Assembly: GCF_011694815.1 (NCBI RefSeq)
Contig: NZ_CP050177.1
Span: 5,806,001 to 5,870,000 of the forward strand
Reading direction: 5' to 3'
From: Streptomyces liangshanensis
GTDB lineage: Bacteria; Actinomycetota; Actinomycetes; Streptomycetales; Streptomycetaceae
Length of the DNA stretch: 64,000 nucleotides
Part shown: one piece after another, positions 26,803 to 36,589 of the stretch
Position numbering within the stretch: the stretch's first letter is position 1
Layout: each line of letters begins with the position of its first letter
Program-made: the position numbers and the translations under genes
Notes under the pieces: model-generated
Seen by the model: the letters and a program-made list of their open reading frames with translations, nothing else
Database searches by the model: none
What the model was told of the DNA's origin: nothing

Positions 26803-27990
26803 CTACGGCAGCGACAGCATCCGCTCCAGCGCCAGCCGGGAGAAGTCCGCCGTCTCCTTGTCGACCTGGATCCGGTTGACCTCGTTGCCCTCCGCCAGCG
26901 ACTCCAGGGTCCACACCAGGTGCGGCAGGTCGATGCGGTTCATGGTGGAGCAGAAGCAGACCGTGCGGTCGAGGAAGACGATCTCCTTGTCCTCCGCGGC
27001 GAAACGGTTCGCCAGCCGCTGGACCAGGTTCAGCTCCGTACCGATCGCCCATTTCGAGCCGGCCGGGGCCTCCTCCAGCGCCTTGATGATGTACTCGGTC
27101 GACCCCACCTGGTCGGCGGCGGAGACGACCTCGTGCTTGCACTCCGGGTGCACCAGGACGTTCACCCCGGGGATCCGCTCCCGTACGTCCCGCACGGACT
27201 CGACCGAGAACCGCCCGTGCACCGAGCAGTGGCCGCGCCACAGGATCATCTTCGCGTCCCGCAGCTCCTGGGTGGTCAGGCCGCCGTTCGGCTTGTGCGG
27301 GTTGTAGAGGACGCAGTCCTCCAGGGACAGCCCCAGGTCCCGGACGGCGGTGTTGCGCCCCAGGTGCTGGTCCGGCAGGAAGAGGACCTTCTCCCCCTGC
27401 TCGAAGGCCCAGTTCAGCGCGCGCTCGGCGTTCGAGGACGTGCAGATCGTGCCGCCGTGCCTGCCGGTGAAGGCCTTGATGTCGGCCGACGAGTTCATGT
27501 ACGAGACGGGCACCACCTGCTCGGCGATCCCGGCCTCGGTCAGGACGTCCCAGCACTCCGCGACCTGTTCGGCCGTCGCCATGTCGGCCATGGAGCAGCC
27601 CGCGGCCAGGTCGGGCAGCACGACCTTCTGGCCCGGGCCGGTGAGGATGTCCGCCGACTCGGCCATGAAGTGCACACCGCAGAAGACGATGTACTCCGCC
27701 TCGGGGCGCGCGGCGGCGTCCCTGGCGAGTTTGAAGGAGTCCCCGGTGACGTCGGCGAACTGGATGACCTCGTCGCGCTGGTAGTGGTGGCCGAGGACGA
27801 ACACCTTGTCCCCGAGCTTCTCCTTCGCCGCGCGGGCGCGCTCCACCAGGTCCGGGTCGGACGGGGAGGGCAGGTCGCCGGGACACTCCACACCCCGCTC
27901 GCTGCGCGGGTCGGCCTGGCGGCCGAGCAGCAGCAGGGCGAGGGGACTCGGCTGGACGGCGAGGTCCTGCTGGGGTTGGGCGGTGGTCAC
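26803..27990 (-). CDS. nadA: Quinolinate synthase A
   Basis: 395 residues. NadA condenses iminoaspartate with dihydroxyacetone phosphate to quinolinate using a [4Fe-4S] cluster. Typical motifs are VFVLGHHYQRDEVIQFADVTGDS, the Cys in FCGVHFMAESADIL, PDLAAGCSMADM, LVHPECKHEV and the C-terminal CFCSTMNR region. GTG 27990 is preferred because an AAAGG-like Shine-Dalgarno sits about 9 bases upstream; GTG 27999 is the alternative. No nadB or nadC lies adjacent. The divergent neighbour is the Fe-S insertion protein ErpA. The promoter region contains a near-consensus -10 and an inverted repeat. Confidence 0.96.
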   Translation of the reverse strand: MTTAQPQQDLAVQPSPLALLLLGRQADPRSERGVECPGDLPSPSDPDLVERARAAKEKLGDKVFVLGHHYQRDEVIQFADVTGDSFKLARDAAARPEAEYIVFCGVHFMAESADILTGPGQKVVLPDLAAGCSMADMATAEQVAECWDVLTEAGIAEQVVPVSYMNSSADIKAFTGRHGGTICTSSNAERALNWAFEQGEKVLFLPDQHLGRNTAVRDLGLSLEDCVLYNPHKPNGGLTTQELRDAKMILWRGHCSVHGRFSVESVRDVRERIPGVNVLVHPECKHEVVSAADQVGSTEYIIKALEEAPAGSKWAIGTELNLVQRLANRFAAEDKEIVFLDRTVCFCSTMNRIDLPHLVWTLESLAEGNEVNRIQVDKETADFSRLALERMLSLP

Positions 27991-28045
27991 GTCACGCACC
28001 CTTTCTTCTCTTCGAACACGCCTTTTCGTCTATTTGACGTTATCT

Positions 28046-28095
28046 ATCATAACCGGTTCATGTCACTTTGACGATGGCGATAGCGTCGATGTGAC
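28046..28095 (-). promoter_or_regulatory. nadA promoter with overlapping inverted repeat
   Basis: On the minus strand TATGAT (28051-28046) matches the -10 consensus at 5 of 6 positions, with a weak -35 TCGTCA 17 bases away. GTCACTTTGACG (28062-28073) and CGTCGATGTGAC (28084-28095) form a 12-base inverted repeat, 10 of 12 matched, over and behind the -35. It could be an operator for an NAD-responsive repressor. Confidence 0.45.
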
Positions 28096-28258
28096 GCATT
28101 CCCGTTCGGGAATCCCGCGAAGGCTCCCGCTCCCGTTCGGCGGGCCCGTGTGCGAGCATGAAGAAGGGAAATGACACACGCCAGGGTCCGGAATGAATCC
28201 GAGGCCGCGCCGGTTGCAGTGTCGGCAAGCAGTCCGTACCAACCCGGGAGAGAAGCAG

Positions 28259-28615
28259 ATGTCCGTATCGGACGACACCAAAACCGTGAGCGACGGCATC
28301 CTCCTGTCCGAGGCCGCCGCGGGCAAGGTCAAGGCCCTGCTGGACCAGGAAGGCCGGGACGACCTCGCGCTGCGCGTGGCTGTCCAGCCCGGTGGCTGCT
28401 CGGGCCTCCGCTACCAGCTCTTCTTCGACGAGCGCTCGCTCGACGGGGACGTCGTCAAGGACTTCGGCGGCGTCAAGGTCGTCACGGACCGGATGAGCGC
28501 CCCGTACCTGGGCGGCGCCTCCATCGACTTCGTGGACACCATCGAGAAGCAGGGCTTCACGATCGACAACCCGAACGCGTCGGGCTCCTGCGCCTGCGGC
28601 GACTCCTTCAGCTAG
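28259..28615 (+). CDS. erpA: Iron-sulfur cluster insertion protein (HesB/IscA family)
   Basis: 118 residues. An A-type carrier with all three cluster cysteines: Cys47 in QPGGCSGLRY, and Cys111 and Cys113 in GSCACGDSF. It delivers Fe-S clusters to apo-enzymes. Candidates nearby are NadA and the Rieske protein. GGGAGAG lies before ATG 28259. It is divergent from nadA and followed by a terminator, so it is probably a single-gene unit. Confidence 0.94.
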   Translation: MSVSDDTKTVSDGILLSEAAAGKVKALLDQEGRDDLALRVAVQPGGCSGLRYQLFFDERSLDGDVVKDFGGVKVVTDRMSAPYLGGASIDFVDTIEKQGFTIDNPNASGSCACGDSFS

Positions 28616-28647
28616 TACGGCCGGTCCGGCCCACCGGACCAGCACGG

Positions 28648-28680
28648 AAAGGCGGCGGCCCCCACGGGACCGCCGCCTTT
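28648..28680. terminator. Terminator after erpA
   Basis: AAAGGCGGCGG (28648-28658) pairs with CCGCCGCCTTT (28670-28680). It can serve both convergent genes. Confidence 0.75.
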
Positions 28681-28713
28681 CGCGTGCTCGGGATCGCCCG
28701 GCCCGTACGAGCC

Positions 28714-30216
28714 TCAGCCGCGTGGCACCGACGCCCCGGTGGTCGCGTTGACCACGCCCCGCTCCCGGAGCGGCGCCTTGAGCGTCACCGACGCCGTCTG
28801 CTCCTTCGCCATCGAGACGCACACCCGGTCCGGGTCGGGATCCGCCTGGTACACGGTCACCTTCACGTCCCGGCCCCCCTCCTCGGCACGGGCCGCGTAC
28901 GAGCCGCACACACCGGCCCAGAAGCGCATGGTCAGCGTCGTTCCGTCGGAGGTGTACGAGATCACCGGCCGGATCGTGCCGCCACCCCCGTCGCCTTCCA
29001 CCGCACCGGGCCCCACCGCGCCGGTCCCGCCGCCACCGGGCGCCTCCCTGTGCGGCGGCAGGGAAGGCGCGGGCGGGGCCTCGACGAACTTCGGCGCCAC
29101 CGCCGTACGCGTCACCGTGTACGGCTCCGCGCCGCCGCCCGGCGCCACCCGGAACAGCCAGGCGGGCACCAGCGCCGGCTTGCCGCCCTCGGCCTCCAGG
29201 GCGAGCCCGAAGACCGCCCGGTCGACCACCAGCGGCTCCGGGGCGGTCGGAGCCGTACCCGGCTCGCACGGAGCGGCCGGCTTCGCCTCGCCCCCGCCCT
29301 TCAGCGGCTCCGCCGTCGCGCAGCCGCCGATCCCGGACGACGGCGTGCCGGCCGCCGCGCGGTTCAGCTCCGCCAGCGCCTCGTCCGCGCCGACCACCGG
29401 ATAGTCCCGCGCCCGCTCCGGGGCCTTGAGCTGCCCGCTGCCGCCCGTCACCGTGCCGTCCGCGCCGACCTGGATCCCGGTCGACCAGCCGTACGTGGGC
29501 AGCCCGCCGACCACCGGATCCGCGTTCACCACCCGGACCGCGCCCATGACCTGCCGCGCGTCCAGCTTCGCGTCGTCCTGGCCCAGCGCCTCGATCACCG
29601 GCGCGGCCGCCTTCCTCGCCGCGGCCTCGCTCACCGCGGGGCCCTCGCCGGAGGCGATGTCCCCGCTCGGGCAGCTCTTGCCCTTCAGGCAGTTGTCGCC
29701 GCCCGGCGACGGGCCGAAGCGCGCGAACGTCCACGTCCCCGGCGCCTGCTTCTCCACCCGCAGCAGCGGCCCGGAACCGTCCTGGTCCGTGCCCACCTCC
29801 CAGGCCGTCCCGTCCGCGCGCGGGGCGCCCGGCACCCCGAGGGCCGCCGCCAGCCGCGCGACCTCGGCCGCCGAGACCGTGCCGGACGTCCGGTAGACGG
29901 GCGCCGAGTCCGGTCCCTCGGGCAGCTCACCCCCAGCGCGGTACGTCACCCCGTTCGGGTCCGGCTCGCCCGGCGCGATGCCGGGGGGCGGCGCGGACGG
30001 GTCCGCGGCCCGGGCCGCGCTGTCCAGCACCAGGGGCGGGGGATCACCCACCGTGCGCGCGCCGTCCCCGCCACCGCTCCCCGGGGTGGCGCCGGCGAGG
30101 TACAGGCCGCCGCCCCCGGCGATCAGTACCGCCACCACCGTCGCGAGGGCCAGCGGGGAACGCCGCCGGCGCGGGCTGTCGGGATCGGTGCTCCGACCGG
30201 GCTCCGTACTCGTCAC
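28714..30216 (-). CDS. Large membrane-anchored extracytoplasmic protein, function unknown
   Basis: 500 residues. A basic N terminus (RRRRS) and one helix at about 21-42 (LALATVVAVLIAGGGGLYLAG) anchor the rest outside. The exported part is rich in Gly, Pro and Ala, with two cysteine pairs (NCLKGKSC, CATAEP...PCEPG) that could form disulfides. Segments such as YGWSTGIQVGADGTVTGGSGQL suggest beta repeats. I recognise no catalytic motif. It lies between erpA and adoK, the position of a conserved membrane-protein gene in mycobacteria (from memory). Confidence 0.8.
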   Translation of the reverse strand: MTSTEPGRSTDPDSPRRRRSPLALATVVAVLIAGGGGLYLAGATPGSGGGDGARTVGDPPPLVLDSAARAADPSAPPPGIAPGEPDPNGVTYRAGGELPEGPDSAPVYRTSGTVSAAEVARLAAALGVPGAPRADGTAWEVGTDQDGSGPLLRVEKQAPGTWTFARFGPSPGGDNCLKGKSCPSGDIASGEGPAVSEAAARKAAAPVIEALGQDDAKLDARQVMGAVRVVNADPVVGGLPTYGWSTGIQVGADGTVTGGSGQLKAPERARDYPVVGADEALAELNRAAAGTPSSGIGGCATAEPLKGGGEAKPAAPCEPGTAPTAPEPLVVDRAVFGLALEAEGGKPALVPAWLFRVAPGGGAEPYTVTRTAVAPKFVEAPPAPSLPPHREAPGGGGTGAVGPGAVEGDGGGGTIRPVISYTSDGTTLTMRFWAGVCGSYAARAEEGGRDVKVTVYQADPDPDRVCVSMAKEQTASVTLKAPLRERGVVNATTGASVPRG

Positions 30217-30315
30217 CGCTTCGCTCCTTCGACCGCGTCCTGTCCCCCGGACGGGGACACCGGTGGGACGGAGCGGAGCGCCGGGCGGTTCCCCCCGGCG
30301 GGGGAGCGGGCCGCG

Positions 30316-30549
30316 TCAGCAGTCCCCGTACTCGGACATCCCGTCGAGCAGGCGGGCCGACCCTGGTGGCACGGTCACCCCGCGGATCAGCGACGGCGGC
30401 ACCGGCGCGCGCGTCCCGGCGGACCCCGCCGTCCAGTGCGACGCCATCCGCGCGCAGTCCTCGCGGAGCCCGGCCAGGGTCCCGTCGTCCTCGCTCCCGG
30501 CCGGAACGGTACTCAAGGGGTTCTCGAAGGGCACGCTGTCCTTGGCCAT
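30316..30549 (-). CDS. Small hypothetical protein
   Basis: 77 residues from ATG 30549, mostly hydrophilic (MAKDSVPFENPLSTVPAG to LLDGMSEYGDC), with no signal or membrane segment. Third-position G+C bias fits a coding frame. It lies 99 bases upstream of the large anchored-protein gene on the same strand, and an A+T-richer patch with CTAC-TATCGG-GTAG (30588-30601) lies just upstream as a likely promoter. Function unknown. Confidence 0.55.
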   Translation of the reverse strand: MAKDSVPFENPLSTVPAGSEDDGTLAGLREDCARMASHWTAGSAGTRAPVPPSLIRGVTVPPGSARLLDGMSEYGDC

Positions 30550-30689
30550 GGTCGAAGCGTGGCACGGTCCGGCTCGCGAAGAAAGTTCTACTATCGGGTA
30601 GTTTTCCGGGTTGGGGAGTCTTAGGAAGGCGGCCCGCCAACCGGTAGCGTGAACTGTCAACCGTTCTCCGCCCCAGGAGCGTTCACGCC

Positions 30690-31664
30690 GTGCGAATCGC
30701 AGTCTCCGGCTCCATCGCCACCGACCACCTGATGACCTTCTCCGGACGCTTCTCCGACCTGCTGGTCGCCGAGCAGCTCCACACGGTCTCCCTCTCCTTC
30801 CTGGTCGACAACCTCGACGTGCGCAGGGGCGGTGTCGGCGCGAACATCTGCTTCGGCATGGGCCAGCTCGGCACCGCGCCCATCCTGGTCGGCGCGGCCG
30901 GCGCGGACTTCGACGAATACCGCGCCTGGCTCGACCGGCACGGGGTCGACACCGCCTCGGTCCGGATCTCCGAGGTCCTCCACACGGCCCGGTTCGTCTG
31001 CACCACGGACGCCGACCACAACCAGATCGGCTCCTTCTACACGGGCGCGATGAGCGAGGCCCGCCAGATCGAGCTCAAGAACGTCGCCGACCGCGTGGGC
31101 GGCCTCGACCTCGTACTGATCGGCGCCGACGACCCCGAGGCGATGCTCCGCCACACCGAGGAGTGCCGCAGCCGCGGGATCCCGTTCGCCGCGGACTTCT
31201 CGCAGCAGATCGCCCGCATGTCCGGCGACGACATCCGCACCCTGCTCGACGGCGCCACGTACCTCTTCTCCAACGAGTACGAGAAGGGCCTCATCGAGTC
31301 CAAGACCGGCTGGACCGACGAGGAGATCCTCGGCAGGGTCGGCCACCGCGTCACCACCCTCGGCAAGCAGGGCGTGCGCATCGAGGCCGTCGGCGCGGAC
31401 CCGATCGAGGTCGGCTGCCCCGAGGAGGACACCAAGGCCGACCCCACCGGAGTCGGCGACGCCTTCCGCGCGGGCTTCCTCTCGGGCCTCTCCTGGGGCG
31501 TCGGCCTGGAGCGCGCGGCCCAGGTGGGCTGCATGCTGGCGACGCTCGTCATCGAGACGGTCGGCACCCAGGAGTACACGCTCGCCCGTACGCACTTCAT
31601 GGAGCGCTTCACCAAGGCGTACGGCCACGACGCCGCCACCGAGGTCAGGGCCCACCTGGTCTGA
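30690..31664 (+). CDS. adoK: PfkB-family kinase, probable adenosine kinase
   Basis: 324 residues. The opening VSGSIATDHLMTFSGRFSDLL, the segment LSFLVDNLDVRRGGVGANICFG and the C-terminal signature DPTGVGDAFRAGF (catalytic Asp) closely match, from memory, the adenosine kinase of M. tuberculosis. It would phosphorylate adenosine to AMP in purine salvage; other PfkB substrates cannot be excluded. AGGAG precedes GTG 30690. It is convergent with the desulfurase-TusA gene and directly upstream of the cta genes. Confidence 0.88.
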   Translation: MRIAVSGSIATDHLMTFSGRFSDLLVAEQLHTVSLSFLVDNLDVRRGGVGANICFGMGQLGTAPILVGAAGADFDEYRAWLDRHGVDTASVRISEVLHTARFVCTTDADHNQIGSFYTGAMSEARQIELKNVADRVGGLDLVLIGADDPEAMLRHTEECRSRGIPFAADFSQQIARMSGDDIRTLLDGATYLFSNEYEKGLIESKTGWTDEEILGRVGHRVTTLGKQGVRIEAVGADPIEVGCPEEDTKADPTGVGDAFRAGFLSGLSWGVGLERAAQVGCMLATLVIETVGTQEYTLARTHFMERFTKAYGHDAATEVRAHLV

Positions 31665-31734
31665 GTCCGCGCCGGGCCCCCCGGCCGGCCGCCCGCTCAC
31701 GACACCGGGCACACGGCACCGGGCACAACCGGGC

Positions 31735-33123
31735 TCACGACACCCGGCGGACCACAAACGCGGCACCGTGGTCCGCCGGCCGCTCGCCCACGTACTCCTG
31801 GCCCCGCATCGCGCACCACGCCGGGATGTCCAGCCGCGCCGCCTCGTCGTCCGCGAGGACCGTCACCGTCCCGCCGACCGGCACGTCACCGATCACCTTC
31901 GCCAGCTCGATCACCGGGATCGGGCACCGCCGCCCGATCGCGTCCACCACCAGCGTCCCCACGGCGGCCGGGGACGCCGCGGGTGTCCCGGCCGCCGGCG
32001 GGGCCGCCGGCGCGCCCAGCCGGTCCCGTACCCCCGCCACCGCCCCCGGCAGCACCTCCAGGTACCGCTCCACCTCCGCCGCCGTGGTGCCGGACGGCAG
32101 CGAGACCCGCACGTTCCCCTCCGACAGCACGCCCATCGCCCGCAGCACATGGCTCGGGGTCAGCGTGCCGCTCGTGCACGACGAACCGGAGTTGACCGAG
32201 AAGTCCGCCAGGTCCAGCGCGTGCAGCAGCGCCTCCCCGTCGACGTACAGGCACGAGAAGGTCACCAGGTGGGGGAGCCGGCGCAGCGGATCGCCCACCA
32301 CCTCGACGTCGGGGACCAGCTCCGGCACCCGGGCCCGGATCACGTCCACCAGCTCCCGCAGCCGCCGGCCCTCCGCCGCGGCCTCCGCCCGTACCGCGCG
32401 CAGCGACGCGGCCGCCGCCACGACCGCCGGAATGTTCTGGAAGCCCGGGGCGCGCCCCGACTCCCGCTCGTCGGCGGGGCCTTGAGGGGCGAACCGCACC
32501 CCCTTGCGGACGGCCAGCAGCCCCACCCCCGCCGGCCCGCCCCACTTGTGCGCGCTGGCCGTGAGCACCGACCAGCCGCCCTCCACCGGACCCCACCCCA
32601 GCGACTGCGCCGCGTCCACCAGCAGCGGCACGCCCCGGCTCCGGCACACCTCCGCGACCGCGGCCACCGGCTGCTCGGTCCCCACCTCGTGGTTGGCGGA
32701 CTGGAGGCACGCCAGCGCCGTGTCCGTACGCAGGACTTCACCGTACGAGTCGGGCGAAACCGCCCCGAACCGGTCCACCGGCACCTCGGTCACGTCACCC
32801 CCCGCCGCGACCGCGTGCAGCACCGACGAGTGCTCCACCGCCGACACGGCCGCGTGCCGCCCGACACGCCGACGGCCGGAAAGGACTCCGGTCACCCCCG
32901 CGTGCACCGCGTGCGTCCCCGAAGGAGTGAACACGAGCTCGTCGGGACGGCAGCCGACCGCCTCCGCGGCGGCCTCCCGCGCCGCGTCCAGCAGCAGCGC
33001 GGCGCGCCGCCCCTCCCGGTACAGCCGGGCGGGGTCGGCCCAGCCCTCGTCCAGCGAGGCCCGCAGCGCCTGGCGCGCGACGGGGTGGAGCGGGGCGGAC
33101 GAGGCGGCGTCGAAGTAGGGCAC
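31735..33123 (-). CDS. Cysteine desulfurase fused to a TusA-type sulfur carrier domain
   Basis: 462 residues. Residues 1-365 form a NifS-type PLP enzyme: PLP Lys193 in SAHKWGGP, an upstream His in SANHEVGTEQP, and persulfide Cys316 in NSGSSCTSG. A short Ala/Pro linker (370-388) leads to a complete TusA/SirA domain (about 389-462) with acceptor Cys400 in RRCPIPVIELAK. The fusion would let persulfide pass within one chain from the desulfurase to the carrier, for tRNA thiolation, cofactor or Fe-S sulfur. It is divergent from ctaC. Confidence 0.93.
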   Translation of the reverse strand: MPYFDAASSAPLHPVARQALRASLDEGWADPARLYREGRRAALLLDAAREAAAEAVGCRPDELVFTPSGTHAVHAGVTGVLSGRRRVGRHAAVSAVEHSSVLHAVAAGGDVTEVPVDRFGAVSPDSYGEVLRTDTALACLQSANHEVGTEQPVAAVAEVCRSRGVPLLVDAAQSLGWGPVEGGWSVLTASAHKWGGPAGVGLLAVRKGVRFAPQGPADERESGRAPGFQNIPAVVAAAASLRAVRAEAAAEGRRLRELVDVIRARVPELVPDVEVVGDPLRRLPHLVTFSCLYVDGEALLHALDLADFSVNSGSSCTSGTLTPSHVLRAMGVLSEGNVRVSLPSGTTAAEVERYLEVLPGAVAGVRDRLGAPAAPPAAGTPAASPAAVGTLVVDAIGRRCPIPVIELAKVIGDVPVGGTVTVLADDEAARLDIPAWCAMRGQEYVGERPADHGAAFVVRRVS

Positions 33124-33274
33124 GCCGCCACGCTAACCCCGGCGCCCGGCGGGTGAGTCGGCGCCGCCGCCCGGAGGGGGCGTCAGAAGCGTCCCGGAGC
33201 GGGGTATTCCACCCCTTCGAGGTGCCCGGCGGCGCGTTGGGCACCCTCGCTGCGAGGCCCCGAATTGCGTCCAG

Positions 33275-33305
33275 TAGGGTTTGGTCCGCATAAACATCCA
33301 AACCC
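33275..33305 (+). promoter_or_regulatory. ctaC promoter -10 and leader inverted repeat
   Basis: TAGGGT at 33275-33280 fits the Streptomyces -10 consensus. It is overlapped by GGGTTTGG (33277-33284), which pairs perfectly with CCAAACCC (33298-33305). This may be an operator or a 5' leader hairpin of the ctaCDF transcript. Confidence 0.45.
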
Positions 33306-33382
33306 CTGCCCGCGTCAGGGCCGGCGACCGACCGACACGGCCGCAGCCGGCCGTGCGGGCGAGACTCTCGGGAAGGCGCTAC

Positions 33383-34345
33383 GTGAGTCCCAACGGCTCC
33401 GACCGCTCGTCGCGGCGCCCGATGCGGCGGACGCTGCCGCAGGTGCTGACTGCGGGCCTGATCCTTGCGACCGCCACCGGTTGCACGTACAAGGACTTCC
33501 CCCGCCTGGGTATGCCCACCCCGGTGACGGAAGAGGCCCCTCGGATCCTCTCCCTCTGGCAGGGCTCGTGGGCGGCAGCGCTCGTCACGGGTGTCCTGGT
33601 GTGGGGTCTGATCCTGTGGAGCGTCATCTTCCACCGGCGCAGCCGCACCAAGGTGGAGGTACCCCCACAGACCCGGTACAACATGCCCATCGAGGCGCTG
33701 TACACCGTGGTCCCCCTCATCATCGTCTCGGTGCTCTTCTACTTCACCGCGCGTGACGAGACGAAGATCCTCAGCCTCTCCGACAAGCCGGCCCACACCG
33801 TGAACGTGGTCGGCTACCAGTGGAGCTGGGGCTTCAACTACATCGAGAACGTGGACGGGAACCCGAACACCGGGACGAAGATCCCCAGCGAGATCAGCTC
33901 CATCCCGAACCGGTACCTCAAGGACTTCCCCAAGGGCGCCGAAGGCGTCTACGACGCCGGCGTCCCGGGCGAGCGGAATCCGCAGACCGGCAACCCCGGC
34001 CCGACCCTCTGGCTCCCCAAGGGCGAGAAGGTCAGGTTCGTCCTCACCTCCCGTGACGTCATCCACGACTTCTGGGTGGTGCCCTTCCTGATGAAGATGG
34101 ACGTCGTCCCCGGGCACACCAACGCCTTCGAGGTGACCCCCAATCAGGAGGGCACCTTCAAGGGCAAGTGCGCCGAACTCTGCGGCGTCGACCACTCCCG
34201 GATGCTCTTCAACGTCAAGGTGGTCTCTCCGGAGCGTTACCAGCAGCACCTGAAAGACCTGGCGAAGGAAGGCCAGAACGGCTACATCCCGGCGGGCATC
34301 GCCCAGACGGACCCGGCCAGGAACGCGAAGGACAAGAACCTGTGA
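33383..34345 (+). CDS. ctaC: Cytochrome c oxidase subunit II (aa3 type)
   Basis: 320 residues. A lipobox-like signal ends in TATGC (Cys34), and two membrane helices lie at about 66-84 and 104-122. The extracytoplasmic cupredoxin domain keeps all CuA ligands: His229, Cys263, Glu265, Cys267, His271 and Met274 ([14 protein letters not shown]). It takes electrons from the cytochrome bcc complex. GGAAGG lies 7 bases before GTG 33383. Its stop overlaps the ctaD start as GTGA, giving translational coupling. Confidence 0.96.
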   Translation: MSPNGSDRSSRRPMRRTLPQVLTAGLILATATGCTYKDFPRLGMPTPVTEEAPRILSLWQGSWAAALVTGVLVWGLILWSVIFHRRSRTKVEVPPQTRYNMPIEALYTVVPLIIVSVLFYFTARDETKILSLSDKPAHTVNVVGYQWSWGFNYIENVDGNPNTGTKIPSEISSIPNRYLKDFPKGAEGVYDAGVPGERNPQTGNPGPTLWLPKGEKVRFVLTSRDVIHDFWVVPFLMKMDVVPGHTNAFEVTPNQEGTFKGKCAELCGVDHSRMLFNVKVVSPERYQQHLKDLAKEGQNGYIPAGIAQTDPARNAKDKNL

Positions 34346-36084
34346 GCATCCTCAACGAACCCCAGGGTGCCGCCGCGGCCGAGGACTCGTACCAGAACGA
34401 GATTCCGGTACGGCGCAAGCAGCCCGGTAGCGTCGTCGTGAAGTGGTTGACCACCACCGATCACAAGACGATCGGCACGATGTACCTGATCACGTCGTTC
34501 GCGTTCTTCTGCATCGGCGGGGTGATGGCGCTCTTCATGCGCGCCGAGCTCGCCCGTCCCGGCACGCAGATCATGTCGAACGAGCAGTTCAACCAGGCGT
34601 TCACGATGCACGGCACGATCATGCTGCTGATGTTCGCGACGCCGCTGTTCGCCGGATTCGCGAACTGGATCATGCCGCTCCAGATCGGCGCGCCCGACGT
34701 GGCGTTCCCGCGGCTGAACATGTTCGCCTACTGGCTCTACCTCTTCGGCTCGATCATCGCCGTCAGCGGCTTCATCACCCCCCAGGGTGCCGCCGACTTC
34801 GGATGGTTCGCCTACTCCCCGCTGTCGGACGCGGTCCGCTCGCCGGGTGTCGGCGCCGACCTGTGGATCATGGGCCTGGCCTTCTCCGGCTTCGGCACCA
34901 TCCTCGGTTCGGTCAACTTCATCACCACGATCATCTGCATGCGCGCGCCCGGCATGACGATGTTCCGCATGCCGATCTTCACCTGGAACGTGCTGCTGAC
35001 CGGTGTGCTGGTCCTGCTCGCCTTCCCGGTGCTCGCCGCCGCCCTCTTCGCACTGGAGGCGGACCGCAAGTTCGGAGCACATGTCTTTGATGCCGCCAAC
35101 GGCGGAGCCCTGTTGTGGCAACACCTCTTCTGGTTCTTCGGGCATCCAGAGGTGTACATCATCGCCTTGCCCTTCTTCGGGATCATCTCCGAGATCATTC
35201 CGGTGTTCAGCCGGAAGCCGATGTTCGGTTACATCGGCCTGATCGCGGCGACGATCTCCATCGCCGGCCTGTCCGTGACCGTGTGGGCCCACCACATGTA
35301 CGTCACCGGCGGAGTGCTGCTGCCGTTCTTCTCCTTCATGACGTTCCTCATCGCGGTCCCGACCGGCGTGAAGTTCTTCAACTGGATCGGCACGATGTGG
35401 AAGGGCTCCCTGTCCTTCGAGACACCGATGCTCTGGACGATCGGCTTCCTGATCACCTTCGCCTTCGGTGGTCTGACCGGCGTCATCCTGGCCTCGCCGC
35501 CGCTCGACTTCCACGTCTCCGACTCGTACTTCGTCGTCGCGCACTTCCACTACGTCGTCTTCGGCACCGTGGTGTTCGCGATGTTCGCCGGATTCCACTT
35601 CTGGTGGCCGAAGTTCACCGGCAAGATGCTGGACGAACGGCTCGGCAAGATCACCTTCTGGACGCTGTTCATCGGCTTCCACGGCACGTTCCTGGTGCAG
35701 CACTGGCTGGGCGCGGAAGGCATGCCCCGCCGGTACGCGGACTACCTCGCCGCCGACGGCTTCACCGCGCTGAACACCATCTCCACGATCAGCTCGTTCC
35801 TGCTCGGCCTGTCGATCCTGCCGTTCTTCTACAACGTCTGGAAGACCGCCAAGTACGGCAAGAAGGTCGAGGTGGACGACCCGTGGGGCTACGGCCGTTC
35901 ACTCGAATGGGCGACTTCGTGCCCGCCCCCGCGGCACAACTTCCTCACCCTGCCGCGGATCCGTTCCGAATCCCCGGCGTTCGACCTGCACCACCCCGAG
36001 ATCGCCGCGCTCGAACAGCTGGAGACCGCCGGTCACGGCGCCGGGACCGGCGCCCTCGCCGGTGGCAAGGAGGCCGGGAAGTGA
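34342..36084 (+). CDS. ctaD: Cytochrome c oxidase subunit I
   Basis: 580 residues with about 12 membrane helices. Haem a and haem a3/CuB ligands are visible: [38 protein letters not shown] and [11 protein letters not shown]. The tyrosine cross-linked to CuB lies in HPEVY. It reduces O2 to water and pumps protons. Start GTG 34342 overlaps the ctaC stop, and its stop overlaps ctaF by GTGA. The C-terminal extension after [11 protein letters not shown] is cytoplasmic, as usual in actinobacteria. Confidence 0.97.
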   Translation: MSILNEPQGAAAAEDSYQNEIPVRRKQPGSVVVKWLTTTDHKTIGTMYLITSFAFFCIGGVMALFMRAELARPGTQIMSNEQFNQAFTMHGTIMLLMFATPLFAGFANWIMPLQIGAPDVAFPRLNMFAYWLYLFGSIIAVSGFITPQGAADFGWFAYSPLSDAVRSPGVGADLWIMGLAFSGFGTILGSVNFITTIICMRAPGMTMFRMPIFTWNVLLTGVLVLLAFPVLAAALFALEADRKFGAHVFDAANGGALLWQHLFWFFGHPEVYIIALPFFGIISEIIPVFSRKPMFGYIGLIAATISIAGLSVTVWAHHMYVTGGVLLPFFSFMTFLIAVPTGVKFFNWIGTMWKGSLSFETPMLWTIGFLITFAFGGLTGVILASPPLDFHVSDSYFVVAHFHYVVFGTVVFAMFAGFHFWWPKFTGKMLDERLGKITFWTLFIGFHGTFLVQHWLGAEGMPRRYADYLAADGFTALNTISTISSFLLGLSILPFFYNVWKTAKYGKKVEVDDPWGYGRSLEWATSCPPPRHNFLTLPRIRSESPAFDLHHPEIAALEQLETAGHGAGTGALAGGKEAGK

Positions 36085-36479
36085 AGATCCAAGGCACGCT
36101 CTTCCTCTGGCTGAGCGTCTTCATCCTGGGCATCGCCGTCCTGTACGGCGTGTGGTCCAAGGAGGCCGCCGGCACCACGGCGCTCTTCCTGGCCTTCGGC
36201 CTGACGATCATGATCGGGTTCTACCTGTCCTTCACGGCCCGGCGCGTCGACGCCATGGCCCAGGACAACAAGGACGCCGACGTCGCGGACGAGGCCGGCG
36301 AGGTGGGCTTCTTCTCCCCGCACAGCTGGCAGCCCTTCTCGCTCGCCGTCGGCGGCGCGCTCGGCTTCCTGGGCATCGCGATCGGCTGGTGGCTGCTGTA
36401 CTTCTCGGCGCCGCTGATCCTGGTGGGCCTGTGGGGCTGGGTCTTCGAGTACTACCGCGGCGAGAGCCGCACCCAGTAG
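36081..36479 (+). CDS. ctaF: Cytochrome c oxidase subunit IV (actinobacterial type)
   Basis: 132 residues with four membrane helices and a central hydrophilic loop ([33 protein letters not shown]). This small subunit is specific to actinobacterial aa3 oxidases. GTG 36081 overlaps the ctaD stop. A terminator follows, ending the ctaC-ctaD-ctaF operon. Confidence 0.94.
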   Translation: MKIQGTLFLWLSVFILGIAVLYGVWSKEAAGTTALFLAFGLTIMIGFYLSFTARRVDAMAQDNKDADVADEAGEVGFFSPHSWQPFSLAVGGALGFLGIAIGWWLLYFSAPLILVGLWGWVFEYYRGESRTQ

Positions 36480-36497
36480 CACGACCCGAGGCGAAAA

Positions 36498-36531
36498 GAG
36501 GCCGGACACTCCGAGAGGAGTGCCCGGCCTC
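36498..36531 (+). terminator. Terminator of ctaCDF
   Basis: GAGGCCGGACACTCC / GGAGTGCCCGGCCTC, 15 bp with one mismatch and a GAGA loop. Confidence 0.75.
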
Positions 36532-36589
36532 CCCTCGTTCGGCCTACTCCGTCGCGCTGCCGGCGGCGAAGCTTCATAGCGTGAGGGGC

